Source of the DNA: Psilocybe azurescens
Taxonomy: Eukaryota > Basidiomycota > Agaricomycetes > Agaricales > Agrocybaceae
DNA: 64,000 nt
Assembly: GCA_023853785.1 (NCBI GenBank)
Contig: JAJIRX010000126.1
Coordinates: forward strand, 62,001 to 126,000
Direction: 5' to 3'
Made by a program: the position numbers and the translations under genes. The notes beneath the pieces are model-generated. The model did no database searches and was not told the DNA's origin. It was given only the letters and a program-made list of their open reading frames with translations. The first letter of the stretch is position 1, and every line of letters starts with the position of its first letter. Below are positions 9,728-21,839 of this stretch, in pieces.

Positions 9728-12430
9728 ATATCCGGATATGATTATGTGTATTCTGAGATTACACTCAAACTCCCGTTTCTTTCTGTAATCAGCTATTCTG
9801 TGTTCTATTTTTTCTCGTTGATGTCTCATGACAAGTCCTCATGGTAGCCTATTTATATTTCTGTTCGGTCGAAGTAGTTGGTCTGATGTACTTAAACTAA
9901 ACAAACATTGCCTGCTATTCTCTCGTTAAAGACGTATGTCGACAACGCGAAAGATCAGGACGAAGAGATCAATAATTGTAGAAAGTAGTGCGGTAAGCCC
10001 GAGCTTCCTACACACCTCCAAAGCACCAATAATGCAATCAATCTTTGAGTATATATTTTCATCTGTAGAGGAAATTATTTTCGTCCATGTTGACATCTCG
10101 GACAAGCCATCTCAAAACAATCCGCTGGTTGGGGTTCGAACCTTTATATGTATAACCAAGTAATGGATGCGACTGTAAGTCCATGATTCCGATGTGACAG
10201 TGAACTCTGGCCCATCTGGGTCGACTTGCTCGATTGTAGATCAGATTATATTACTGTATATCATATCAGCGGCTGTGCACGGTTTATGTGCTAACGCGCT
10301 TTCGAGTTAGGAAGAAGAACGCACCTTTGCCCGCAATGCCATACTGCGTGACTGCTCGACGAGCATTCCGAGCTTTGCCAGACACGAGCTTCTACGGTAG
10401 ACCGGATTGACTTACTTCACCTCCAAATTTTGGACGAGCCAGCTCAAAATAATCAACTTGTTGGGGTTTGAACCATTGTATGTATAACAAAGTAACAGAT
10501 GTCACTGGCGATCATAGTGTGGTCGGTAAACATGGGCTTATTGCGAGACATGTTGAGATGTAGTAATAGTATGTGGGAGACCAACTGGCGCCTGACTCGG
10601 TTAAAAGAGCCCTTGAGCTCAAGTCTTATCTCGGACAAGACTTCCCACATCCCACACATCCATATCACATCAAATTGAAGCAGCCGAAACCTTGGAAGGA
10701 TGCAGTCGTGAGTCATGACCTATCAGGGAACCGACCAATTCTGAACCTGAGTCGATCACCACCACCACCACCACCACCACCACACCATTACTTGCATCAG
10801 AATTCAATGTGCAGTATGTAAATTATTATCGGCAAAGCACATCTGATCCGACTACCACCGCATCTGACTCGTGCATACGTGTGTACGTATGTATGTGCTA
10901 CCTACAATACCCCTTTGCCAAAATAAGCAAAAAGTACTCTTTAAAGTACCATGTTGATCAGCTTGAGGCGCAGGGATTCTGTCAAATCCAATGCTTCAGG
11001 ATTCCTTTATTCATTGAATATGCATATCCATTCCATTATCGACTTCTGATTTCAAATCATACACAACACAATGCAAACACTGTTTTTTTATAGATGCACA
11101 TGCAAATGCACAATTGACAGCTAACCATCCATGCAATCGAAACCCGGAGATTGAACGCCGATATTCACATTCTATAGTATAACGAGTTAGTTTTGTGCTG
11201 TTATTCCTCTAGACTCGACATAAAGATAAAGGTGCTTAATATTTTCTTTGTCTTATCCGCCGTAGAACTGAGGGATCAAAGCCAATGACCTCTCTTCTGT
11301 TGACTTCTTCTGCTTGTGCTGTTGTTGGAATTAAGAATATCGCTTTATAACCCTTTCCCTGTTATTATGCTCTCTTTGTAGGAGGATTATGTGTGCACAA
11401 TAATCGAATGCACATACAGCGAGGACCCAAGCTCACCTTTTGGTCGCTGTGCATTCTTGACCTTTTTCTTTCGTTTTTCTTTTCTTTCACCAGAATGTCA
11501 GTCTTTATTTTCGGTGTAATCGGAGGCATGCTAAAAGGGTATATAAATCTGTATCCCCAGCCTGTCCTCTCTCTATTTCCCTCCGCATTTTTCAATATCA
11601 CGGTAAGCGACTAGCACAATTTTCATCCCTCTCCCATGTTCTGATGGATACTCTTGGATTTTATAGACATCACAATGCACTCTTCCCCACTTCAAAATCA
11701 TTATGCGTACCCTCCACTTCCTCTCAGACTCGGAGGCCGTATTCGTGTCCGAGTCCGCTCTCAACTCTGCTCTGTCAACGCAACTTTCCGGAAGGTTTAC
11801 ATGAGCTGGGCATGCAAACTAGGCTCTGTAGCGCCTCCTAGCTAATATACGCAGAGCACGTAAACCAGGCTCTGACCGAGAACCGCTTGTGCATGACCGG
11901 AGTACCCGTCACGCACTTCCCCCCTGCGTTTCCGATTGTGTGTCCTTCGACTATCTATGATGCAAATTTCTCAGGCTAACATCTAGTCTTCGTTGGTGCA
12001 TGCTGGCGTATTATCAGCATCTCGCTTATGAGTAGGAATATGTCTATTAGTGTAGATATAGATACTCCCAGTATTCTTTCATTTTTAAATATTCGGGACG
12101 TTCAAAGCTGGGCACAGCACGCAGACACAGCTTGTAGCTCGCAGAAGCCTCAGCTTATAAGAGAATGTTGCACCTCATTCAAATCCTTTATCTGCGATTA
12201 AATTGGACTTCTTCATCAATTATCTTCACAGTACCATGGAAACCACTGAGAAAAGACCTTGTAGAGTGTTTTAACTCTCGATGGCAACTCGGGATATTTT
12301 TACCACCCGAAAACCTCGAAGAACGCTCTTAAAACCCCATGGCGGCCATAGGGAGGTTGTAACTGGGCTGGGTTGCTTAATTGCTTGATACGCAATACTA
12401 GTAACAGAGGAATCGGAGTGGTTCTGTGCT
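9728..12430. other. Spacer between membrane-protein and GDT1 copy B
   Basis: A 2.7-kb region without a convincing gene. The part up to about 10,100 repeats the copy-A spacer. Two related blocks, about 10,120-10,195 and 10,430-10,505, share a GGTTCGAACC-like core and flanking sequence, and resemble a degenerate tRNA T-arm. A (CAC)n run is at 10,758-10,782. Several short open frames have no recognisable content. Confidence 0.55.
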
Positions 12431-12439
12431 GCGTACTGA

Positions 12440-13777
12440 GTGCCACTGCCAGACTATGTACCACTCGCTCCTCCTCATGTCCTTCCACTCCGTCTCCCTC
12501 GGCTACCACCTCCTCACTCTCCTCCGGTGGCTCTTAAACCAGTAATGCGCGGCGGCCCGCTTTCTGGTTTTTGCCGTTAGGATGCTGGGCGAGGTGAGGG
12601 CATGACGGAGGGCAGGAAGTAGAGGAGATGAGGGAGGCGGAGGAGGAGATCGAAGACGACGAGCGCGTGCACAAGGGCTGGCTGCTCAGGGCGGGCATTG
12701 CACCTCGGCTACGGGCAACGCAATCCCCCCTACACATCATGGAGGAGGTCCGCACCAGCAACGGCAGACACATCGACCGCGACTCTACGTCATCGCCGAA
12801 AAACCAAACCCAAACCGTCATGGACAGAGGGCGGGCGCAACTTCTGCAGCCTGTTCCTCGGGCCCGTGTTCGTGCAGGCGTTCGTGCTCACCTTCTTCGG
12901 TGAGTGGGGAGACCGCTCCTAGATCGCGACCATCGCCCTCGGCGTGCCACATACGTTGTGGCAGTGCTGGCGCACTGCGCCGAGCGGAGTTCAGACCCAT
13001 ATTAGTCATTTTCCGCATGTTGTAGCTACATTATCTTATCACATCTAGCACCAGCTCCAACCTGCCTCGAGACTCTGTCTCTGAATCTCTCCAGAACGGA
13101 GATCCTCCTAGGATTCCCCCAACGTCCATCTTTCTTTCTTTCTTCCCTTATTCCTTCTTCTTTCCTTTCTTCCTTCTTCCTTCCCTTATTCCTTATTCCT
13201 TCTTTCTTTCCTTATTCCTTCTTTCTTTCCTTCTTTCTTCTTTCTTTCCTTATTCCTTTTTTCTTCCTTCATTCCTCCTCTCCCAATTGTACTAATACTA
13301 ACGACCACTATCCCAACCGCAGAATGTATACCTCGTAACACTTGGCACCGTGCTCGGGCACTCGTGCTGCACCGCGCTCGCAGTCATTGGCGGCCGGTAC
13401 ATGTCGACCAAGATATCGGTCAAGCACAGTGCGTTTGTCTCCCTTCTCCCCTTCCCCTTTCCCCGCTGTCTCCTTCTCTACCCTTACCCCTCTCCTTTTC
13501 TCCTTCCCTTCTCCCCGACTCAACCACATACCCCTCCCACAACTCCTCCACCCTCTTTCCTCTTTTAAAAAATCGAGAACATCGAGAACAGAGTTAATTC
13601 CAATATGAACACACAGTAACATACGACGGCTCCGCGCTCTTCCTCCTCTTCGCGCTCATATACCTCTACGAGGGGTTCGTCACGTCCGCCTCTGAATCGC
13701 TCGCGCTCAATGTGGGCGTCGGTATTCCTATCCCGGTGGATGTTGATGTTGATGATGTTGGTGTTGGAGTACGGTGA
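12440..13777 (+). pseudogene. GDT1-like transporter, array copy B (pseudogene)
   Basis: Only the second half of GDT1 is present. The first conserved region with the ExGDKT motif is absent; homology begins at a remnant of LLLMSF at about 12,465. The second region reads FVQAFVLTFFGEWGDRS and is then interrupted by an in-frame TAG at about 12,918 where copy C has Gln. The acidic loop also contains a stop. The remaining exons are well preserved: 13,323-13,428 (106 bp, the same size as in the other copies) and 13,617-13,777, encoding GRYMSTKISVKH and TYDGSALFLLFALIYLYEGF. A CTTT/CCTT tract of about 140 bp (13,128-13,275) replaces part of the upstream intron. Non-functional. Confidence 0.85.
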
Positions 13778-14290
13778 TTTTTTAGCGATGAGGAGAGTTC
13801 ACAGAGAGAGAAGGGAGAGGAGAGGAGAGGAGACACGACAAAATATATTTATTGTTAATGGCCGTTAGATGGCCGTTAGATGGCCTGCATATATGAACTG
13901 ATGCACTCTCTCACTATCATTATCGCTACTAGTGTAACTCGCTGAGAGTGACTGGCTCGCGACGGCGATACTGTGTACATAATCCCACTATCACCTGGAC
14001 CGGCGCGAAGCTATGCCTCTACGGAGGGTTCATCTCATCTACCTCCGCCTCTGAGTTGCTCAACGTGTGGATGGCTATGGGTATTCATATTTCTATTTCT
14101 ATTCCGGTTGATGCAGACGACGTTGATCTCGGGTTGCGAGTGATTTGTTTTTATGAAGTAAAAATAGAAATGAGACGTGCAGATGACTATGGATATTCAT
14201 ATTTCTATTTCTATTCCGGTTGGTGCAGACGACGTTGATCTTGGGTTGCAAGTGATTTGTTTTTATGAAGTAAAAATGGAAATGAGACGA
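13778..14290 (+). repeat. Tail repeats behind GDT1 copy B
   Basis: Two further copies of the last-exon end lie at about 14,030-14,150 and 14,175-14,270. The second repeats a block of roughly 80 bp almost exactly. A doubled GGCCGTTAGAT motif is at 13,860-13,880. The organisation matches the tail behind copy A. Confidence 0.8.
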
Positions 14291-14931
14291 AAGTTAATCA
14301 AACGATATCAGACTCAGGTATTCTTCGTATTCGTATTCTTCGTTCGTGAGTCGTGCCGGACCCACCAGGGAACAACCGATCCCCATTCGATTACCACAGC
14401 AGCAGAAATAGCAGCAACATTGGCATTTGCATTTGCCAGATCCTGAATTGACCAATCACCACCACAGCCACAGCTATGGCAAGTGCGTCGAATTTTTGAT
14501 GGAGAAGAATTCTTTGGCTATCTTTAGCCAATCAGCAATACCAAAACGAAGGGCGAAGAACCTTGGCAGATAGCAAGCTGTCAGAATGCTGCGTGATAGT
14601 ACAGGATAGTATGGATACTCTTCGTGGATTACGCATTTTCCGTAAGTATCAGGTACTCTGCTTTCAAATTACCAGTTCAGGACTCGCCACGGTCCTAAAA
14701 AAAAATAGAGGCGTTTTGTGTATTTTACGATTCAGATAAAACATACAATGTGCGCTAAGCAGCGAGCCAGGTTTATATTTGTGTCAGGACTGTCCCCAGA
14801 TATTCTGCAGTTAAATAGCGATGTGTTAAAGTCCTGTCAGCTTCATATTGCAGTCTCTTTTGCCCTCTTTCGTAGAACCAAGACAAGTCGCCTCTCATTA
14901 CACTCTCACCTGCGATATTCGTTCCCAGTTC
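14291..14931. other. Array linker upstream of membrane-protein copy C
   Basis: Repeats the linker blocks seen at about 1,040-1,150, 6,940-7,050 and 8,320-8,680. No gene is seen. Confidence 0.55.
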
Positions 14932-15124
14932 ATGAGTCCCACAGCTTCCCTAAGCAGTGATGAAGAACCCAGGGCAGTATTAGAGTCAAGGTCAGCAGTG
15001 CATTCTTGCTCATGTACACAGTACCTCTTGAGTTGATATTTTGGCAGAGACAAAATTCCCAAATTCGATTCGAAACGGACCTTTCGGGGTCACCTTTCAC
15101 TTTCATTATATGCTGCACTGGCAT
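14932..15124 (+). pseudogene. Membrane-protein gene, array copy C (5' fragment)
   Basis: Exon 1 (ATG at 14932, Ser-rich peptide) and the start of exon 2 match copies A and B, including the TTCATTATATGCTGCACTGG block. Homology stops abruptly near 15,124. The remaining exons are absent and the following sequence is unrelated. Confidence 0.8.
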
Positions 15125-15304
15125 ATCATGGGTTTAATATACGAAAGGAAAGTCACTTACACACTTCAGCAGTCCGATCATATCGATGCTCCTGTCTGGT
15201 TCTCTATCAGGCATCACGGCTACCTAAAATATCTCTTCTATTTTATCCCATGCGCCGCTGTAACAGAGCACGCTGTTCCTGATAAAAATTGATCATGGAA
15301 CGGC

Positions 15305-15410
15305 CCAAATAAATAAATTGGGCTCGAGGGTTCGAACGTTTAAGCTTAAGCTTTAAGACTCAAGGCGTCCGATTGGATTTTAACCAACTGGCCTGTGCGC
15401 GAGGTCTGCA
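15305..15410 (-). repeat. tRNA-like SINE relic
   Basis: On the minus strand the order is an A-box-like AGGCCAGTTGGTTA, about 50 bp of sequence, then a B-box-like GTTCGAACCC, followed by an A/T-rich stretch. Spacing fits an RNA polymerase III internal promoter. The acceptor and T stems do not pair well, so this is not a functional tRNA gene. It lies about 200 bp beyond the break in array copy C. Confidence 0.35.
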
Positions 15411-15958
15411 CAGCCGCTGATGGATCTGCACCACTTATCTATAATCTAATCAGCTCTGAGGGCAACCAGCAAAAGCCTCAATACACTCAATATTCAGTTA
15501 GAAACTGTCAAATTGATAACCCAACCATCAGGGCACCAGGTGAGTTGAGCCGGTTACTGAATGTTATCAGCATCTATTCTAGTAGATATTCCGAGAATTA
15601 AGGGCATCTACATATTTATCCGTCGGCATATGAGCATCGTGATTTTAGAGCTGGGATTGTACGATTTCTATAAATTTTAGTCGTCTTCAACAGTTAGTCA
15701 AGTCCTGTGATTATGTGTTGGATAATAATGAACATCACTCATTATTCCCGCTGTCTTGAAGCCCACCTGGTCGAAAAAGGTGTCCCTACTTAAGTATGAA
15801 GTACGATGCTTCGGTCAACACTGTAACTTTGATTGAAATCATGTCAGATGTATTTTACCGTTCTTATGCTCCGATGATCTTGCGGGTTGACTTTCCATGC
15901 TCATATAAAGTAGTCAACCTTCGAAGTTCAAGTTCGAATACATCTATCCGAAGGCGAC

Positions 15959-16808
15959 ATGCACATCAAAAGTTTTGCTACCTTTTTATCTGTATTTTTT
16001 ACGTTAGTCAATGGTCGGGTTGTTGATAACAAAGCTCAAGGTAAGTTTTTACTATGACCTGGACTTCCTGTGGACACATTTTAGACTGGCATATTTGTAG
16101 AAAGCCCGACCCCTACCATTACTGCGCCAATAGATCCATGCTCTTTACCTAGCGGATTAGTACAGCCATATGGTCAATGTAGGTTGTCACCTAATTTCAT
16201 GATATCAGGTTCCATTTTACGACATCTGAGTCCTTCAATTGTTAGGCGGCGGACTTGGCTATACCGGTGCCACCGTCTGCGCCGAAGGGTGCGCATCTAA
16301 CATTCTATTTGCTTTAACAAATGATGGAGTTGAAGGTTGTATAGAATAGCTTGCGCATACAATAATCCATGTATGAAAACACACGCCATCATTCCTTGAC
16401 TCTTGACGACTTGTCTTTCATTTTGTGTTTGAATCAGACTTCAGCAATTGTACTCCAACTGCTCCATTCGCAGTCATACCACTCAACAGCCAATGTAAGT
16501 CATGTTGACCTCCGTATGCTAAATATCGTTTATATTAATGTATAGGTGGTGGTTCTGGTTACAATGGATCTACCATTTGCATGTGCGGGTGCGTATATAT
16601 TGTTACATTATATGTTTCCGGGTCCTCATATCTGATCCAACATATAAATAAATTCGAATCGGCGTCTAGAACCGTCTGCGTCGCTCGAAGTTCGTGTGAG
16701 TATCTACGCCTATGGATATTGTATTGACGTTTTGTTGCGAATTTATTAACACCTCGTCGTTTTCAATCAGCCCTCAGCACATGCGAGCTTCCCGTCAATG
16801 GACATTGA
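15959..16808 (+). CDS. Secreted protein with two CBM1 cellulose-binding modules
   Basis: Eight exons splice into 130 residues with all phases consistent: 15959-16040, 16101-16178, 16246-16288, 16345-16370, 16438-16494, 16546-16588, 16670-16695 and 16771-16808. A signal peptide (residues 1-19, hydrophobic FATFLSVFFTLV) is followed by a Pro/Thr linker. Module 1 (about 51-81) is a canonical CBM1 with GQCGGLGYTGATVC and NNPYFSNC. It keeps the cysteines and aromatic residues that bind cellulose. Module 2 (about 94-123, SQCGGSGYNGSTIC) keeps the cysteines but lacks the first and last aromatics. No catalytic domain is present. Each module is encoded by a 43-bp plus a 26-bp exon, so the module was duplicated with its introns. 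It probably acts outside the cell on plant cell walls, next to a CBM1-bearing esterase. Confidence 0.85.
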
Positions 16809-18145
16809 AGGTTGGAGGCGGAAAGAACGTAGCATAGTGGTATATAACCTCCGAGTCGGGCATATATGTCTAATAGTGAAGCAATGAGATATCAATGGGC
16901 CGTAACTTGCGTTTAAGGAAGGCCGGCAAGTTCGGGATCAGTTCAACTGTCTAATTCGAGGGCTGGAAAGAGGCGGAAAAGTTCGAATAGGTCTAGCTTT
17001 CCTTTCTTTGAGTATAATAAACTGAAATTACACGTAGCTTCTTTCAAATTCTGTTGAGTATATTTCGCAATTTAAATTGCTTTATTCGATTGTCGGACAA
17101 TTTGGACGTGGTACCTGGCAAAACATCGGCGCACCATACTCTACTGTCCGGACCGCCCTTAATTCTTCTTGAATTTGGATTGAGTCAGCTGCTCTGTGCC
17201 TGATATTATCGGTTATAATCGTCGCTTCATTTCCTGTTTGTCTACATGTAGTTAATTATGGCTCGATGAAAGAGAACAACTTACAAGGTTTGATGGCAGA
17301 CTCGTTAAACTTAGCGTTATGCGCACGGACCTCTTGATGCTCGTTTATTTTGTTTGTTGCTGCTTGACACGAGCGGCTCACTGTGTAGCTCGTTTGACTG
17401 TCGACAGTATTTGATCTTTACATTCACCATCGACCCATTGTATCGTCGAAGAACTTCATACATGGATGGACTCACCCGGGAAATCTTCTACTCTGCATTC
17501 ATGAGCATTTGTGCATTGTCACCGTGGTGGAATCGCCGCCCCACGAACCACCTACCACTATAATCAACAAACAACGGATGTTAGCAACTAGATTCAGGGA
17601 AAGTTTATCATCTAGAGTGGGTTATCTTTTATGCGATGTGCCACGCGGTTGACATGCTAACAAAGTGGATGGTAGACTTCGAAACCCCGCAGACAGGGAA
17701 TCCGTCGGACCACATACCGAGAAGGGTACCCCTTCCGTGGCAAAAGCCTTGACATCATGGCATGCTTCTGAATCGACAATCGAAATCTTCAAAGTGTCAA
17801 AATACTCAAAAGACGGTCTCTCGGAAAACACCCTGCTGGATCCCATGATGTATGGCCAGAGCCACGCGACCGACGTAGACAGGTACGAATCCGATTACCA
17901 TCCGAGTGTTCAATCTATATTTATCACAGCAACAGTAGCCCCCGCTCTTTGGAGGTCGATGCGTCAAAAACTCGGAGATCTTAACTGTATTGACTGCATT
18001 CGGAGTCATTCCTTTCTTCTCCACCCCGGAAGATAGATGCCTTTGCACAGGAACACGATGCCAGGAAGGTCCAGTCAGCCGATAACCATGACATTCATTG
18101 TTATAAGAAGTGAAGAAGAACCTTAGAAACCTCAATCGACTAACA
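16809..18145. other. Intergenic region upstream of the esterase
   Basis: About 1.3 kb with no recognisable gene. A 123-codon open frame at 17,665-18,036 overlaps a comparable one on the other strand and has no features of a known protein. The proximal part is the presumed esterase promoter; I see no clear TATA box. Confidence 0.5.
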
Positions 18146-19418
18146 ATGCTCGCATTCAAATCTCTTCTCGTTACTGTGGCTATCAGTTATGTACGTGCGC
18201 TCACCAGCTCTCTCCAGCCCGTCAACGTGAACTTTGGCTCCAACCCCACCAATGTCCAAATGTTCGTGTATAAGCCTACCTCGCTTGCCACCCCCACACC
18301 CCCTCATCGTCGCCATGCACTACTGCACCGGAACCGCCCAAGCATACTTCTCTGGAACCTCCCTCGCTCAACTTGCGGACCAACACGGCTTCATCGTCGT
18401 CTACCCGAACGCACCCACAGCTGGCGGGTGTTGGGACGTTCACAGCACGGGCACACTCACGCACAACGGCGGTGGCGACTCGCTCGGCATTGCTAACATG
18501 GTGCGCTACGCCATCGCGAACTGGGGTGTCGATGCCACGCGTGTCTTTGCGACGGGTACATCTTCTGGCGCGATGATGACGAACGTGCTGATGGGCGCGT
18601 ACCCTGACCTCTTTGCAGCGGGATCTCTTTATTCGGGTGTCCCGTATGGGTGCTTTGCGGGTGCTAGTGCATGGAGCAACCAGTGTGCGAATGGACAGCT
18701 CATCCAGACTCCACAGCAGTGGGGTGATGAGGTCCGAAATGGGTTCCCAGGCTTCACTGGGACTCGTCCAAAAGTCCAGTTCTGGCACGGAACCGTGTAC
18801 GTGATATTACTTCTATTTCATACACGAAAGTTTTAACATTGTTGTTTACTTCTCAGTGATACCACGCTCTACCCACAGAATTTCTGGGAGGAGATAAAAC
18901 AATGGACAAACGTCTTCGGCGTCAGCCAGACGCCCACGTCCAACCTTAGCTCGAACCCGCAAGCAGGCTACTCGCGCGCATCCTTCGGACCCAACGTGCA
19001 AGCTATTCTCGCGCAAGGCGTTGGTCACACCGTTCCCGAGCACGAGACCGACACCCTTGATTGGTTCGGTCTCACCGCACTCAAGCCTGGTCCTCAACCA
19101 GTAACGACGACGGGAGGGGTTCCACCAGTCACTTCCACCTCAGAGTCGAGCGTGCCTCCCGTCACATCCACCGTACCCCGGTCACGACCACTGCCCCACC
19201 TGTCACTAGTACCGCGGCGCCAGCACCAACTGGGGCAACCGCTGCTCACTGGGCTCAATGTGGCGGCATCGGATTCACAGGACCTACAGTTTGCGCTGCG
19301 CCATACACATGCATGGTGTCTAATCCCTTTGTAAGTCTGGAGACATTTTACACTGATGCATCTTCTGCGCCGAAGAATATGAAACTTACGTTGTCTACAG
19401 TACAGTCAATGCTTGTGA
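18146..19418 (+). CDS. CE1/PHB-depolymerase-type esterase with C-terminal CBM1
   Basis: The enzyme probably cleaves ester bonds on plant xylan (feruloyl or acetyl groups). Exons are 18146-18796, 18857-19330 and 19401-19418, about 380 residues. A signal peptide ([12 protein letters not shown]) is followed by the alpha/beta-hydrolase. The nucleophile motif is GTSSGAMM (Ser about 139), the Asp lies in HGTVDTTLYP, and the His in [10 protein letters not shown] (about 273). A Thr/Pro/Ser-rich linker follows. The CBM1 (about 347-380) reads [15 protein letters not shown] through NPFYSQCL, and an intron separates its last six residues. Two single-base length differences break the frame: one C too many in 18,299-18,303 and one C too few in 19,176-19,179. 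Correcting both gives a complete protein with matching splice phases. It is either intact with sequence errors or recently inactivated. Confidence 0.85.
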
Positions 19419-21839
19419 ATCTTGGGCCTTGTTCTAGCGAAGAATATATTTGTGCTGTCGTCGTTCTAAGTATTGCAGCATCGACGTCCCCTCTATTCAA
19501 AAAAAAGCAGAATGTAGAATGCGAATTGTTTTCTGGACCATGATGATGAATCATTCAAAGATGAAGTATGTCCGAAGAACCACTGAATGGATAAATATGA
19601 ATCTCGAATCAAATACCGAGTCGAATTCAAGTCGATTTCAGCCTTCAAAGCCATGCCACCGAGCATATTTAGATATTGTAAAATCCGGTGTCTGGTGTCT
19701 GATGTCTGGTGGACAACATAAATGTGCGACATGTAATATTCCTCATGAGTTTTGTGATTTACGCCGGACATGGTGGGCAATAACTGACCGAAATTTCTTT
19801 AAATCACATTATAAGCCCATCAAAACGGGTGTGGTAATTTTGGTTCAGAGTTAGGCCGTTACTTAAGCGGTGAATCTTGTTTCCGTTGAGTTCTGGATGG
19901 AAATCGATGCCATTGTATTCCTCTATGATGTACCAGACGTCGGAGCTATACGAGATACGTGATAAGATGTCAATATTATGGCTGAAGTCTTGCTGAGACG
20001 GTGCTCAAATTAACCTTGGAATTGTCATTCTGATTCTTGAGGTCCGTATTTATGGAGCTAGAAAATATGTGGCAGTAGTTGGTTGGGACAGTAACCACGC
20101 GTTGTTTGTCGGCATTCCATAATTTTATTTGCATTTCGTATGGAGTTCTGATGTATGTAAACTCATAGACTTACCTCGAGATCATACACCTAAAATCATC
20201 GCGCAATAGGACCTTTTACAGTCTCAGTATGTGGAAAGCCAGCGAAAATGCGTAAAAACTTGCAGATCCCTTTGGAGTATCATGGCTTGACGTGACTTCT
20301 TTCATAATCGTTGCCAATAAGCCATCTCTGTCACCAAATGACCATTTAGTTGGATGTGTAAAAGAACTAGGAGTGCGAACCTTGCTCTGCTTAACTGTAA
20401 AAGCGTGGGTGAGTGTTACTACTGACAGGATAAAGTTGCTCACAGATTCGGAAAAGGGGGTCTATGCAGAACTTTGCTAATTCCTTCCGAGAGTTATATG
20501 AGAAGGGCCTAAGGATGGAGTCGCCGAGTTTTATTTGGCCGTCTTTACTGGGTGCAAGGCTCTAGGGGCCCCAGGAGGTCAGAAATTCCACCTTCCAGAA
20601 AGGCTGATTTTCTGACTCATTAAGGAGACAATTCCGCCACTGAGAGGCAGAAAGAAAGGGCGGAATGAGGTCAGAAATACATCCACAAAATTGAACATTT
20701 CATACCCTTCCTTTTGGGACTGACTGTTGTAAGGAGTGAAAATTCCGAGCTTTAGAGATAAAAAAGCTAAAGCAAAGGTCTTATTATACGGTGTAAAAAG
20801 TCAAAAAAAATCACAACTCTATCGAAGGAAAGATTACCAATTTTATCACACTTAAAATACAGAAAATCATGATCCAACATGTACAGAAATCATATTTATT
20901 AATGATATAATGGCTATGAGATCTGGTCTTCACAGATCATCGAGATACATATCAGGATCAAATGGTACCACAAATTAAATACCCAAAGTAAAACTGCATC
21001 AACCAGAAGCCAGAAGAACTTGCAAAGCAAAGGTGAATAGAAGGAAAGCAAGATAGCACAATGACTTACATTTAATCTGTTGCATGTCAGCTGCACAGGG
21101 TACACGTTTGCATATCCTCCAGCAGTTGAGCTCAAGTTTGCATTACATGGGTGGGTGTGTGGACTGCATGAGTGTCAGAGGGATGGCATGGAGGTGCTGT
21201 TTTGAGAGTGCTTACCAGGGTGACCCCTCATTCTGCCGCTGTAATGGGATGCGCACAGTGGACGCCAGGGTGCTTCCTCGCCGGTGTCCACCGACACCTC
21301 GCTGTCGAACTCCATCGACGGCATGCCACATTCACCAGACGCACCGCCGTCACTTACCTTGTCCATCTCCTCGCTCTCCTCGCTCATGCCCGCATCCACG
21401 TCGCCGCCACTCTCACCCTCCCTCTCCTCGTCACTCACATTGGCCACATTGACGGCGTTCTCGCATCCCCACAGGCACGCGCCGAAGAACGTGCACTTCC
21501 TAAGCCAGGACACGGACATCACGACCATGAAGATCTTTAACCACTCCGCACGCCCCACGTCGCTCTTGTTCACAAATGCGAGCAGGGCAGGGGAGGGGGC
21601 AAGGAGAGCGGGAACAAGACAGAGATGGAGACGGAGGGCGAGGAGAGCAGGACGGGCGGGTTTGGGGGCTTTGGCGGGTTTGGGGGCAGACGGTGGGGGC
21701 GTGGGGCGGATGGGGGAGTGTTGGGCGGAGTGCGAGTGCGGGTGCAGGGGCGCCAGGTGGAAGTGCAGCAACAGGAGGTGGGGCAACAGGAAGCTACCCG
21801 TTCCCGAAGGTCGCTGCTCCTGTGAGGACGAGCCAGTTG
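19419..21839. other. Gene-poor stretch
   Basis: No convincing gene over 2.4 kb. Short open frames at 19,450-19,854 lack recognisable domains. From about 21,230 the composition turns GC-rich and purine-biased on the plus strand. Long frames there on both strands are low-complexity and overlap each other. Confidence 0.5.

Noticed and set aside
12534..12821. Minus-strand Ser-rich frames over GDT1 copy B
   Set aside because: They are complements of the acidic loop of the damaged GDT1 gene.
15305..15410. Functional tRNA gene
   Set aside because: The internal boxes are suggestive, but the acceptor and T stems do not pair.
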